A DNA stretch of 64,000 bases, from the NCBI GenBank assembly GCA_033065855.1, contig JAVXUO010001513.1, positions 1-64,000 on the forward strand. Direction: 5' to 3'. Shown here piece after piece: positions 44,821 to 56,890 of the stretch. Position 1 is the first letter of the stretch. Every line of letters begins with the position of its first letter. The notes beneath the pieces were generated by a model. That model saw only the letters and a program-made list of their open reading frames with translations. It was not told where the DNA came from and did no database searches. The DNA is from Escallonia rubra. Taxonomy: Eukaryota; Streptophyta; Magnoliopsida; Escalloniales; Escalloniaceae. Position numbers and translations under genes: made by a program.

Positions 44821-47357
44821 GGGCCATATTTAATTTAACACACTAACTTGAGTTCGATTATCCTCAGCCTGCCAAGTTCTGCTTGACTTTGATTATCAAC
44901 TTGCGTTTGTTCGAGCTAGAGAAGGATCCTATTTAACAGAGAAGTCTCACAGATTTTGGGTTGAATCAACTTTAAGCAAAGAGAAAAGGCTCTTACAGGT
45001 AACCTCTCTCCTTTAATCAATGCATGGATTGATCGTGATACTCTTCTTGCACTACACCTTTGTTAGTCTCTATACCAGGAAAATTGAAATTGCATGCTTT
45101 ATTGAATGCATAAGCAGGATGCACAACGACAATTGCGGCACTAAAAACTGTTTGGAAGCAACCAGGACCAATGAAAGAAAATCAAAATTCAAAATAGAAA
45201 GGCAACTTACAGAATATTTCTTGGAAAATAGAAGAATAACTTACAAAACCAAAGTATAAATACAAAGATAGTTGCTCAAAGCAATCTATACTAGATTTTG
45301 GTTTGAAGCAATTTTCCTGAATTTGTGAATTTCTAATGCTATTCTTTGTAAATTGATGGTAGCTTGATTGTGTATCTAGATGGACTAAATTGCTCCACGA
45401 CTCATAGTAGGGGAAAGAAGAGATTTATGTTATGTTTTAGTGCATCAGCATCTCTGGTGGATCTGGTTGCTTTGAGATTTGAAAAAAGAGCTGCAACAAT
45501 TTCTTTGTTTTCCATCTTCCAGTTAAAGTTGCACCCCCAACTTCTTGGAGTCGTGTATGATAGTTCTTCTGCTAAGAATAATCAAGTCCTTGGGCTCTAA
45601 CGTGTTGTTTGCTTCTTCAAGGACACGATCCTTTACTAAGTTAAAAACAAGATTTTGCATTGAAGATTAAATGGACCATATAAAAGATTTCCCAGAAAGC
45701 TTAACCACACAAAATGATACTCATGTCCTGTACATATATAAACAGTACATATAGAATACTGCTTAGAATGCTGCTAGAACTATTCTACTTTTACTTGAAC
45801 ATTTGTTTGTTTTTTTTCTTATTTCAGCTCCTTCCTTTCCAAGTTGTATAAGCACATGTGATGCGTCAAAAGTGTCTTAACTGGCATCCTCTTTTCTCTG
45901 CATGGTTAAAATTGAACTTTCCTAAAGCTAGCATAATATAGTACAACAAAAATATTATCCTCCCATTGTCCAATTGCAAACCAATTTAGGGAGGTGAGAG
46001 TTTGGAATATAGAAGTGGGAAAGAGCCAGCCAAACAGCATGAACACCAACTCATTGAGGAAGTCAGGTGAAACCAACTTAGTTATCACTGCTCCAAGACA
46101 TTTGTACATTAAACTTTTATTTCACCAGCATTTTCATTTTTTCAGCTTTTGTTAATTTCTATCGGTGGCCGAATATATGTTGTGATTTCCTAACAGTAAT
46201 TTTCAACATGTTAACTATATCGAGTGGAATTTCCTGTACCTCTTTCAGCATAAAGCTATGTCAAGATTCTAGGAAATAAACTTATTCCCTAAGTGTTGAA
46301 TTTGCTCACACCCTTTTCCTTTTTTGAGTGTGTTTGTACTATATAATACAGTAACAATGTAATTTGATATGTTGCCTTGCTCTAAAAATGAATTTATTTT
46401 GTTAAAGTTGAAAATATTAGAGTTGAAAGAGATTTTTAAATCAAAACAGTGAATTATATGTCCATATCAAATGTTCAAAAGACCTGAAGCATTTACTTTG
46501 TTCACCACAAAAATGGATTTCAAACAATAGCTAAGGTTGTTTATTAACTACTGCGATGTGCTAATAAATATTACACTATTACCAAGTATAATTTTAACCT
46601 TTCCATATCTTATAGTTAACGAACCTTTGTTAGATCACCCTTCTATTTGCAATGGTACGGTTCTTTTCATCAATCAGATTTCAACAATATAGAGAAGCTA
46701 GGGCACGAAGGAAAAAGATTCTCAACACTAAAAGATACGGAACACCTACACCGGCAACACGGCTCCCCTAGCTAGATCACAGCTGTGGAGAGCACTCGAA
46801 AATAAGATACATGGACCGTCAACCTTGGGCTATGTATTCCAAGATCAATGTACAATCTTTGGTACGTGCCTTCTGTGTTATAACTTTTACGGCCTATGTC
46901 AATGATGTGGGGAGTTTTTGTATGCATGTCTAATTGAGTTATTGCTCAAATGTAATTAACAATATCACCTTTCCAGGAAGAACATATAGATAACTCTATC
47001 TTCCGCGATTGACGTTGGATGCCCTTGCATCAGGTGATTGTTATGGCTTATTTGGTTACACTAACCACACTCAGTGCCAAAAGTGAAAGGAAGAATAGAG
47101 TTAGAAAAGTAATCTATGATGATTAGCAGTATCGATCCTGAATTAGTCTATAACCAAATTGGTGTTAAAGGTGTTTAATTACGATTCTTATATATTACGC
47201 AGTTGACTAATTTATTCGAAACATTTACATACTTGTGTACAATTAACTACAGTAAAAAGTTTAAGATGTTTAAAAATTAACCTTTAGAATTTACTATCTT
47301 TATTTCTCTTTTGAAATTTTGAACGGATATGATTGACACTAAAATTAAATTGCATCG

Positions 47358-47390
47358 CGTCCCGTGCATTTGCACGGGCACGTTAGCTAG
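47358..47390 (+). other. Helitron 3' terminal hairpin and CTAG end
   Basis: Stem CCCGTGCA (47361-47368) with TGCACGGG (47371-47378). Pairing extends through CGT/ACG past a one-base bulge. Four bases later comes CTAG and then the host T. This is the rolling-circle termination signature of Helitrons. Confidence 0.88.
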
Positions 47391-50300
47391 TAACTCCTAA
47401 AAATCTAAGCTTGAAAATAATTCAAAGTTCATAAGTTCTTTGTTGGCTCCATATCTGAAGTCTTATGAGTGCTGATTTGCATCATTAACCATGGCTTCCT
47501 CAAGTGACATGGAAGGGACTTGAATAACTCAAACTTCCTTGCGTTGCCAGTTAGCACATCATAATTCAGCCTGATCCAAATCTGGCACCTCTGCTAACTT
47601 CTCTGCGAAATTCATAACTTTCACCTTAAGAGATTATGAATGTAACACTACCCTCCAAACAATGGCGGACCTATTGCCAGTGGGTACCAAAAGTAAAATA
47701 GTTTTTTAATTTTTTTCTAAAAAGATTCTATTGCAGAAGGTGCCAAACTTGGGGGCATATCCCAGTACAAAGATAAAACTTAAAACGGCAACAAAAGTCT
47801 CATGAGAGTTATCGAAAAGACTCCTCACCGTAACAAATATTATTATTATAGTAATAATAGAGATTGAGCGTTAGCCTAGGAAAAAATAATAGACATTGCT
47901 CGTAAGAATCTTTAAACCAATTACAAAATACTTGTTTGCTCAATGCTATTTTCTTGAAATTGATCACGCTAAAGAAGCCAATGGATGTGTCTTCGATTTA
48001 AAAAAATTCCTTTTGGTGCGAAATCACTTATATCATTTTACCTAGAAACTGATGCACACAAAACGAGTTACAATTAAGGAGAATAATAGCTTCATTAAAA
48101 AATTCATTTAGTAACATCATAATCACACATTGAGTCGACGCACCTTTGGAGTTCTCCACTTTGTAGTAATCAACTCAATCCCTTTAAATGTTTGGAAAAA
48201 AAAATTGGGCCTTATTTATCGCTCACAAGCACATGGTCTTTCTTTCACAAGCTCTTTGGGACCGCCTTCCTCTTAAATTAGTCCTTTTTTAAATTTCAAT
48301 GTAGAGGTAATGATGTGTGTCCCTTTTGTTTGGCCCATATTGGGAGGGGGGTCATTGTTTCCTCAAATGCTCGTGTTCTATGATCTTTTCCCAAGTTTAT
48401 ATGCTTCACCATTGACAACTCTTTTTCAAGAATGGCTCATAGCTTGGTGTTTGTAACTCGAGGTCCCGTAATAATACACAATCAAAAGTCAGTATATCTA
48501 GACCAATTCAGCTTTGTATTTTTTGCATCATATTCAATTATGCATCCTTTAACCCTTATCATATTCCTTAGCCAGCTACCCTTTTGGTCAACCAACTTCA
48601 GAAGTTCTCAGTTTCACATAATTGTTATGCTTGTCAATAGCTAGCTCGTCCCTTTTTTCTCGCATTACCCTACCTTTTCCACCAAAGTCAAGAGAGTTAT
48701 ATATGTCCCCCTGATTATTGCTCTCATTAACGTTTGGGTATTCCTTTGATCATGTATCAATTAAAGCTAGCACGTGGAAGGTGATCACTCTTCTTTCTGA
48801 AAGAATTCTTAGACGCTTGGCCCAATCTTTCAAGTCCTTGAACTATCATATGGCTCAGGCTACGGTTATCCTTCTAGCATGTTGGTTTGGCTCAAAAGAG
48901 ATGCATTTAGCATGTCATTCTCCTTACCAACTCGTAGATTATTAAATCCCAAATAATGGGAGCGGATAATGTATCAGCCATGGCAACTCCGAATTTTTTG
49001 ACACGTGTTTTGTCTGTACATGTTTCATAGTTTATATAATTTCAAGTGGAAAGGAACTAAGAATTGCCTTGTTGTCGTGCCAGGACAAACCTCTCTCACT
49101 GCAGGAAATCTACGTTATAACACTGCTACAAATGGCTATTTCCTCTTTGGTTAATATTGTCTTCCATGCAATTGTTAGAAAGAAAAGGTTAAGTTACTTG
49201 TTTGGCCTTTATAGCCAATTTGCTCTCAGTTAATGCAATTCTTCATTTTAAACCGAAAAGAAAGTAACATCAAACATGGGCATACCCAACATCACAATGG
49301 ACGTTCACAATGTCGAATTATTCTTTTTAAGAAGGGTAATGTCAAATTAGAGGCAACAAAATTCAAGATAATAACCAAAGAACAAATGAAAAAGTGGATC
49401 GGTGGAGTACTAGCGGCGAATTCGCGACAATTGATGACCAATGATTTGGTGTTGTCTCCACGACGAATCACTCGGACGCATCAATGACAAGTTGGCGAAA
49501 GACTGCTTTGTCTAGTATTTAAAAGAACGGTTAGGTAGCCTTGGCAAAATGGAGTTTGATAATGGAGTTAGGGAGGGTGAGATTCCTTTTTATTCTTCTA
49601 GACTGAATTTGGCACGCGGTATAAAACTCCGTAGTGGATAGGGTAAGGAGAGATAGGAGACAATTTATTTTTTAGTCAGACGAAGAGGATAAGGATTTAG
49701 TCCCTTACTATCTTTTGAATGGCCATAAGACTGCGAGCCACATAGAATAATTTAATTTCTATCTTCTTCTTTTTTTCTTTTAAGTGAACCCATTTAAACC
49801 ACTAGAACACTATCCATCGAAACCTATAGATCAACTGAAAAAAAATTCACAAAAGCATATCGAGAGTAAAATTTGAGTCATCACAAAACTGAATCACCAG
49901 TCACCACCACAATCATTTACGAAATTGAATCACAACAAAGCACATCGAAAGTGAGTGAAGGTGGTGAGTTTTATGGTGGAATCTGACTGAAGTCAATGTT
50001 GTAGCGATGGTTGTCATGGATGGTGACAGTGGTTGAAGTTGTGGACAGTGACAACGGTCGAGGTTGTGGACGATGACGGGGGTGGTGATTGCGACGGGGG
50101 AGCTAGTATATGCCAGCAAGGTGGCAGAGGTTGTGAAAGGTTAAAACAGGGTGGTGGAGATGAAGATGGTGGGAATGATTTTAAGGAGGCGTGCTGGCGA
50201 GGGGGTAACCAAGAATGTCTTGGAAGCAAATACTTTTTATCCTATCTGGGCCATTAATCTTACATGCCAAAAATAGCCCCCATGTTTTTGTCCCGATGGG

Positions 50301-51780
50301 TTTTGGGAAATCGCGATGCAAGTAGCACATTTGTTGAAATCGAAGCATAACTTACGGTGGCTATTCCATAATAGGTATACAGTACTATTTTTTTTTGTGT
50401 GTGGAAATGTTCAGTGTTTGCATGTGCACCGCACGGACTCACCTATTAACACTTCTGCTCTTATTCCAATTGTTTGCTTTTAACTTCTTCAGTTCTTAAG
50501 TATGAAACAACCCAAATCGCACCAAATTCCTCAGTACGCTTCTCAACTCTCAATAATGAAATCGAGAGAAATTGGATGTATAGGTAATTCTCTTAGATAT
50601 TGAACCTAAGGCCAACAATTTTTCCAATTATGGATTGGTGGTTAAATTTTAGTATTCACTTGGAAAAATTTTCCTTTTTGTTATATTGAACTCTGAGTTA
50701 TGCAATGTTGAGAATTGTTTTCATTTATTGATTTTACATTCTATTGGAAGCTCATGCATGCACTTAAGATCCAAGACAAGCAAAATACTCTTATATCTTC
50801 AAATGAAACATTACTAGGTTCTGATTTAATATTATTCTAGAGATGACTTTCAGTTGGTGTTACCTCGCAAGAAAAAACAAAAAAAATTAAGAGAGTCTGG
50901 TTGAACTGGAGCGTGACTGTGACGACGTCCTGCGGTTGTGGGCAAAGATTCGCGGCTTTCACTGACAAAAGAGTGACCATCTAAATTTCATAAGACATGG
51001 AAAGTAAGAAAACCCCTAAGTCTGACTCCATGAACTTAGTTCGCTAAATTGACTTACAACAACCGTAGATTTGGACTCGAGGGTTAAGCGATGGGAAAGT
51101 ATATAGGACACCCTGTCACACACTTACAGTCATAATTTGCCCAGTTTGTTTATCATCATGCTCATTTAATTGATATGAGAAAAACACAACAATAACATCT
51201 GACAATCTAAGATGATTTAACGAATAAAAGAAATCACATAAAAACACATAAAACTGGATACATATCGAAAACGAGGCCAAGACTCCCTCGTATCCGATAG
51301 ACTTTCACAAATAAACCAGTGTCATTTGACATGACTAGAGTGGTGGTTCGATTATTCTGTCGATTTCTAGACAGAGAACTCCTTAAAATGTTTCTTTAGA
51401 AACAGAGTCTTTGGTAAGGAACCTCCTCTTTCACATGTTATGAATCTCTCTCTTTCTCTCTGTCTCTTTCTTGCAGAGACTTGCAGCTTTCACTACTTCG
51501 AATCCAACAGAGCTTACAAACAAATTAGCTCTCTCAATGCTCTTCTATGAGAAGTAGCATTTCCCCTTCCTTCTTGCGTATAGGAACCTTCCTGATGAGA
51601 TCTCCTCCTTCTTTCACCAAGAAATCCTACCTAGTAAAATCCCTATGTTAAACTCTGTGTCCACTCTTAATACTCCTTTCTCTGTCCCACCAACTCTGAA
51701 GCCTTTGTGAAATTACCTATCTTTGATTCTTTCCTTTATTTCTCTCACCCTCTCTGTAATCCTTTATCCTTAAATCTCTT
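47391..51780. other. 4.4 kb with no recognised gene
   Basis: AT-rich DNA with ORFs up to about 96 codons on both strands, none with a recognised domain. A GGTGG-rich stretch near 50030-50170 gives Gly-rich or Pro-rich ORFs by composition. The part after about 51430 is CT-rich and may include the 5' untranslated region of the LINE that follows. Confidence 0.5.
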
Positions 51781-51837
51781 CATGAACCCAACCAACATCC
51801 TGACATCCAGTAAATCCCAGACCTCCCTGACCCATAA

Positions 51838-53141
51838 ATGGAATTGATTATGTTGAAGACTAGTTCACTTCTGAGTGAAGAGATCACAGACTTGGAAACT
51901 GATGAAGTTAATGCTTCCAAAGAATACTCTCTGACCCTTGCAGCAAAATTAATCAACTCCAGAAACATCAATGTGAAAGATGTCCAAACCATTCGCCAAA
52001 AGGCTTGGAACCCCTCAAATGGAATGAAAATCCAATCCCATCTTGACAATACCTTCAATATCACATTCAAACATGAATAGGACAGAAAAAGAGTTCTAGA
52101 ATCATGTCATTGGTCAGTGATGAACTCTCATATAGTGGTAAGAGACTGGCCTCCCCATCTTACCATGGAAGAATTAGACTTCTCCCAGTCCTATTTCTGG
52201 GTTTGTATCTCTGGCCTCCCACCAAATTTGATGTAAAAAACAAATGCAGAGAAGCTAGGATCCAAGATAGGGCCAATCTTGGACATAGATTTCTCTACAT
52301 AAGGTAATATTTCCAGGTTCAAATTCCTGAGAATCCAAGTCAAGATTGACATTACCAAACCTCTCCACACTGGATTATTAGAAATAGTTCCCAATCAGCC
52401 ACTTCCTGGGTGCGAATTCAATATGAAAGATTCCCCGATTTTTGCTTTTCCTGTAGAAGATTGGGTCATACCAATAAAAGCTGTCATTATCCCCCTGCTC
52501 CGATGCCAGAATCCAAGGTAAGTCCTTATGGACCTTGGCTATGTTCGGATGTCACAGAGCAATGCCCCATTTCTGCTAGATGGAATCCCTCAACCCAGTC
52601 TCACATCCTAAACCCACCAAAGTTGACCCCTGTCCCAGAATCCGGCCATGAACAAGTAGATTTCAGAAAGTTACAAATCACAAGAACCGAGAAAAACTAC
52701 CCTTCTAGCCCCATGCTCACTACCTTTGACACCACCTCCAAAATCACATCCAAACCCCCATCTGATAGCCAGATAACCCCTTTTTTCTCCAAGTTCAAGC
52801 ATATCCCCTTCATAGACCCTATAGCCACTACTTCCTTGACAGTGACTAAAAACCAAACCACCATCCCATCCACTGAAGACCAAAACCCCCATAACTTATC
52901 TATTGAAAAATCACCAACCATCAACCAAAAACCAAACCAAGTGCAAACCAAACAAAAACAAGATTGGGACCAAGCACATCCAAACAAAAAACCCAAAACT
53001 ATCCAAAACTATATCTCTCTCTCTCTCTCTCGTATCCCGTACCCCAACACAACCAAACCACCTGATGACACTCTCCCTAGAGCCTTCCCAACCCCAAACA
53101 ACCACACCAGCATCTTCTTCCCAAGCCCTCCCAAGATCTAA
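51838..53141 (+). pseudogene. L1-type LINE ORF1 (DUF4283 plus zinc knuckle), decayed
   Basis: Fragments read NGMKIQSHLDNTFNITF, then HWSVMNSHIVV-DWPP with YFWVCISGLPPN (the DUF4283 pattern of plant L1 ORF1), and FPDFCFSCRRLGHTNKSC (zinc knuckle). A stop at 52078 and frame shifts near 52200-52400 interrupt it. After the knuckle comes a Pro/Lys/Thr-rich tail containing a (CT)n run. ORF1 proteins bind the element RNA. Confidence 0.78.
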
Positions 53142-53303
53142 TCAACTCAGGAAACTCAAGAATCTTGCCAGACAAAAGAAGTTATATGCTAATCTTTCAC
53201 CCAATAAAAATGTGTTACCTACCTGTATTTCAAGCAAAAATTCAGATGTTCCACAAGCTCCACAACCTGAGGAGATGGGGTCTACCATGTCTTTTAAACC
53301 ACC

Positions 53304-56239
53304 ATGATCATCCTTGCTTGGAACGTAAGAGGGCTTGGACGTGCTTCGCGCGTCAGGGCTCTAAAAAAAGATGCCCGCAACCTGAATTCAGACATTCTTT
53401 TTCTCTCTGAAACTCTTTCCCCATCTTCTAAACTCTCTCCCATTCTGAACTCTCTTGGATTCTATAACCAATGTTTTGTCCCCCCTCCTGGGACAAAAAA
53501 ACTCTATGGAGGTCTCTGTCTGGCTTGGAAAGATGGGGTTGACCTGGAAATAACCCTTCACAATAGGAATATTATCAATGCTTTGATTTTCTCTGATCCC
53601 CCAAATAGTCCTTGGATGTTGTCTGCCATCTCCGGACCACCGCATTGGAGCAATAAAAACCAATTTTGGGTGGATATGGAAACTGTTGCGCAAGCCTTCG
53701 ATGGACCTTTGGTCTGTATTGGTGATTTTAATGAGGTTACTAACCGGAGAAAAGAGGAGGCCGTCCTGTTTCAAATTCATCTTCGGGAGGATTATGGGGT
53801 TTTATTCAGTCAAACCACCTCATTGATATGAGTTTCTCGGGAAACCCTTTTACCTAGAGTAACAATCGACCTCTTGCTACAAATATCTCAGAAAGACTGG
53901 ACTAGGCTTATGCAAATGCGAGTTGGCAAACTATCTTCATGGATGCTACCGTAACCCACCTCTCTGGAAAATCCTCTGATCATCACCCAATATACCTCAA
54001 AACCAACAAAAGTGAGGCGATGCAACCCAAACCATTCAGATTTGAAGCCGCCTAGACCCACGATCTCTCCTCTCACTGAATAGTGAAGCACGAATAGAGG
54101 AAACTGGTGGTGGGCAACCCCGAGTTTGTACTGTACCGCAAGACAGATTATACAAGCATTGCCTTCCAAAAGTGGAATGCTTCACATTTTGGCCCTATCC
54201 AAACTAACATCAAAGTGCTCACAAAGAATCTAGAAAATCTTCAATTAAAAGAACCATCGGTCAGAAACTTGGAGCTTGAAAGAAACATCAAAGTCCAGAT
54301 CGATGAACAAACATGCAGGGAAGAATGACTATGGCGACAAAAATCTCGTATCTCTTGGCTTAAGGAAGGAGATGCCAATACGAAGTTTTTCCACCTGAGC
54401 ACAATCATCAGAAAAAGAAATAATGCAATCAACGTTCTCAAGGATAAGGAAGGCAAATGGATTTCAAGTCGAGAGGAAATTGGATCATGCTTAAATGATA
54501 ATCTGATCTAGCTTTACAAAACCTCAAATCCAACGTTCCCACCAGAGCTAGAAGGTTTGATTCACCCAGTTCTATCTAAGGATGATATATTAACGTTGCA
54601 GGAAATTCCATCAGTCATTAAAATCACTTATACCCTGAAAAACTTTGAACCCTTCAAAGCACCTGGACCGAACAGAATGCCATTGTTCTTCTACAAAACG
54701 TATTGGGTGATAGTGAAACAGGATGTCTGTGAGACAATGCAATCTTTTTTCAGGGACAGAACTCCCCTTCGCGAGCTTAATCACACGAATATTGCCCTCA
54801 TCGCCAAAGTTGATTCCCGACGAAAGCGGAGCACTACCGCCCCATTAGCCTATGCAATATCATCTACAAGGTGATATCCAGAATTTTGGCAAACAGATTG
54901 AAAAAGCTTCTGATCAAAATCAATTTTCCCATGCAAGCAGCTTTTGTCCCGAATAGATTGATTAGTGACAACAACATCATTGTGCAAGAGATATGGCACA
55001 CGATGAGAAAGGAGAAAAAGGCAGGTTTAATGGCCCTCAAAATAGATATGGAGAAAGCATATGACAAAATCGAATGGTCGTTCATCTTTGCAATTTTCCG
55101 AAAGCTTGGATTTCCCCAAATTTGGATAAATTGGATTAGCAACTGCCAAACGTCGAAAAGCTTTTCCACCTTGCTTAATGGCATCCCCTTTGGCTTCATA
55201 AAACCCCACCAAGGCATCCGCCAAAGCAACCCCCTTTCGCCGTACCTTTTCATTATTGTCTCTGAAATCCGCACAAGGTTTATCCTTCGAGAAGAGTCAA
55301 ATGGAACGATCCATGGCATCAAACCGAGCAGAGGAAGCCCTCCCATATCCCACCTTCTCTTTGTTGATGACCTTATTATCTTTTACAGGGCCAATCAAAG
55401 TGAAGCTGATTCTGTCAAGAAATGCTTGGACGCCTATAACTCTTGATCAGGCCAATGCATTAACATGCAGAAATCGCAAATCCATTTCAGCAAAGGCGTA
55501 GAAAGTGACACTAAGAGAAGCATCCGTCAAGTACTACAATATAATTTTCCTGCCAAAGACTCGAAGTACCTGGGGCTTCTGTGTTCACCAATCAACCAAA
55601 AAACAAGATTTTTGCTGGAATCCTAGAAAGTGTGGAAAATAGGCTTGCAAGCTGGAAAGGAAAAGTTCTTTCGCAAGCAGGGAGAGCCACCTTGATTAAA
55701 TATTCAACAATGACTATCCCAGCCTATGCCATTTCAACTTATCTAATGCCAAGGCTTGGGCTTCAAGAAGATGCATGAATTCAACCTGGCACTCATGGCT
55801 AAAATGGGCTGGGCAATGGTGTCAAAAACCAGATTCATTGTGGGTGACTATCATGAAATCCAAGTATCTGAAAGGAACTCCGTTCCTTGATCACAAGCCT
55901 AAAAGAGACTCATCTTGGCTATGGAAAGGTATATGTAAATTGCAGAAGGTTATTGAAAAATGAGATGTGATGATCGTAGGGGATGGCAAAACCATAAACA
56001 TCTGGAAAGATAGATGGATACCGGGGGAGGAAGGATACTCACAGGCTCAACCGTTCTCGAATCTAACAAACACCACCTTTGTAGCAGAGTTCTTCCTCCC
56101 AAATACCAGATCATGGAACTACCCAATGCTTAACTCTTTCTTCGACTCATCCACAGTGGAAGGTATTAGGAAAATCAAGATTCCTACAATCGAATCCCAA
56201 GATTTAATAGATTGGACCCCCAACTCAAATGGCCTTTAC
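53304..56239 (+). pseudogene. L1-type LINE ORF2 (endonuclease plus reverse transcriptase), decayed and interrupted
   Basis: The start MIILAWNVRGLGRASRV and FLSET-, then CIGDFNEV, identify an apurinic-type endonuclease. The reverse transcriptase follows, with FKAPGPNRMP, ANRLKKLL, AFVPNRLISDN, KIDMEKAYDKIEWSF, GIRQSNPLSPYLF and the active-site FVDD near 55360-55371. Stops and frame changes occur near 53830, 54325, 54872, 55444 and 55778, and there appears to be a deletion near 55770. Later pieces (GDGKTINIWKDRWIPG) belong to the C-terminal region. At 56240 the LTR of a Gypsy element cuts it. The remaining 3' end should lie beyond the right edge of the window. Confidence 0.85.
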
Positions 56240-56579
56240 TGTGAGAACCCAACATTTTATATGGTTTGATTACATATTTAAGTATGATTAGATAAACCAC
56301 TTTTGTGAAAATGGTTATGATGAACTATGCATGATAACATATTTGAATGTATGTTTAAATGTTAGACACCTTGAATTGAGTAAATTTTCTAAAAAGGTGC
56401 ACGAAGTGCTAGAAATGGAAAGGAGTATTTAATGTTTAGAAACTTTAAATGATCACTTGGAATGACCAAAGATATTTTGAGAAGAGTTGGAAACGAAAAA
56501 TGGTGAAACCTTTAGCTGGGAGTAAACGGTTGTTGACCGGACTGCCTGTGAATTGTTTTGCTTTTGGCAAAGAATTATG

Positions 56580-56830
56580 CCACCTCGTGCTTGTGACGTG
56601 TCAACATAGTATTGTGACACGTCGTGCTTCGAGCCTTGTCGTACTTTGGTTAGCATTGTCGTGCTTACTAGGTGGCACAACCGTGTCTTGCCACCTCATG
56701 CTTCCAGCCTTGTCATGCTTGCTAGGTGGCACAACTGTGTCTTGCCACCATGTGCCTTGAGCCTTGTCGTGCTTGCTAGGTGGCACAATCGTGTCTTGCC
56801 ACCTCGTGCTTAAAGCCTCGTCGTGCTTGA
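56580..56830. repeat. ~57-bp tandem repeats with palindromes in LTR U3
   Basis: Three clear copies of GCTAGGTGGCACAA-CGTGT followed by CTTGCCACC, each able to pair AGGTGGCA with TGCCACCT. They alternate with CCTTGTCGTGCTT words. The cluster lies 50-300 bp upstream of the TATA box. The same block is in the 3' LTR at 63581-63831. Confidence 0.85.
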
Positions 56831-56882
56831 CTTTTCCACCTCTTCACCTTCACTTGACACCTCCTACTTGCTTCTAACTTGA

Positions 56883-56890
56883 TATAAAAG
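56883..56890 (+). promoter_or_regulatory. LTR TATA box
   Basis: TATAAAAG, about 640 bp into the LTR, downstream of the repeat cluster. The matching site in the 3' LTR is at about 63884. Confidence 0.65.

Larger units (their letters stand above)
42140..45020 (+). repeat. Dispersed exon-and-donor-like module, 4 copies in Helitron
   Basis: Copies near 42170-42310, 42705-42800, 43245-43320 and 44910-45020 contain TTTGG-TTGAA-CAA-TT, CAAAGAGA-AAGGCTCTAACAG and then GGTAACC. The sequence CAG/GTAAC looks like an exon end plus 5' splice donor. A longer block downstream of copies 3 and 4 (about 43320-43550 and 45030-45270) is also duplicated, sharing TTTGTTAGTCTCTATACCA and GCATGCTTTATTGAATGCAT. Confidence 0.72.
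41837..47390 (+). mobile_element. Non-autonomous Helitron, 5.55 kb
   Basis: The 5' end is TCTATATATATATAAAAAGC at 41837. The 3' end has a hairpin at 47358-47382 followed by TTAG and the terminal CTAG at 47387-47390. The flanks are A (41836) and T (47391), the dinucleotide Helitrons insert into, with no target duplication. No Rep or helicase frame was found, so it must move in trans. The interior consists of reiterated modules (see 42140-45020 and 43985-44640) and some captured-exon-like segments. The strand is set by the 5' TC to 3' CTAG direction. Confidence 0.85.

Noticed and set aside
41837-47390. Search for Rep/helicase or RPA coding sequence in the Helitron
   Set aside because: Only short ORFs with no rolling-circle initiator or helicase motifs were seen.
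49913-50257. Pro/Ser-rich minus-strand and Gly/Asp-rich plus-strand ORFs
   Set aside because: They follow GGTGG/CCACC-type low complexity with no domain.
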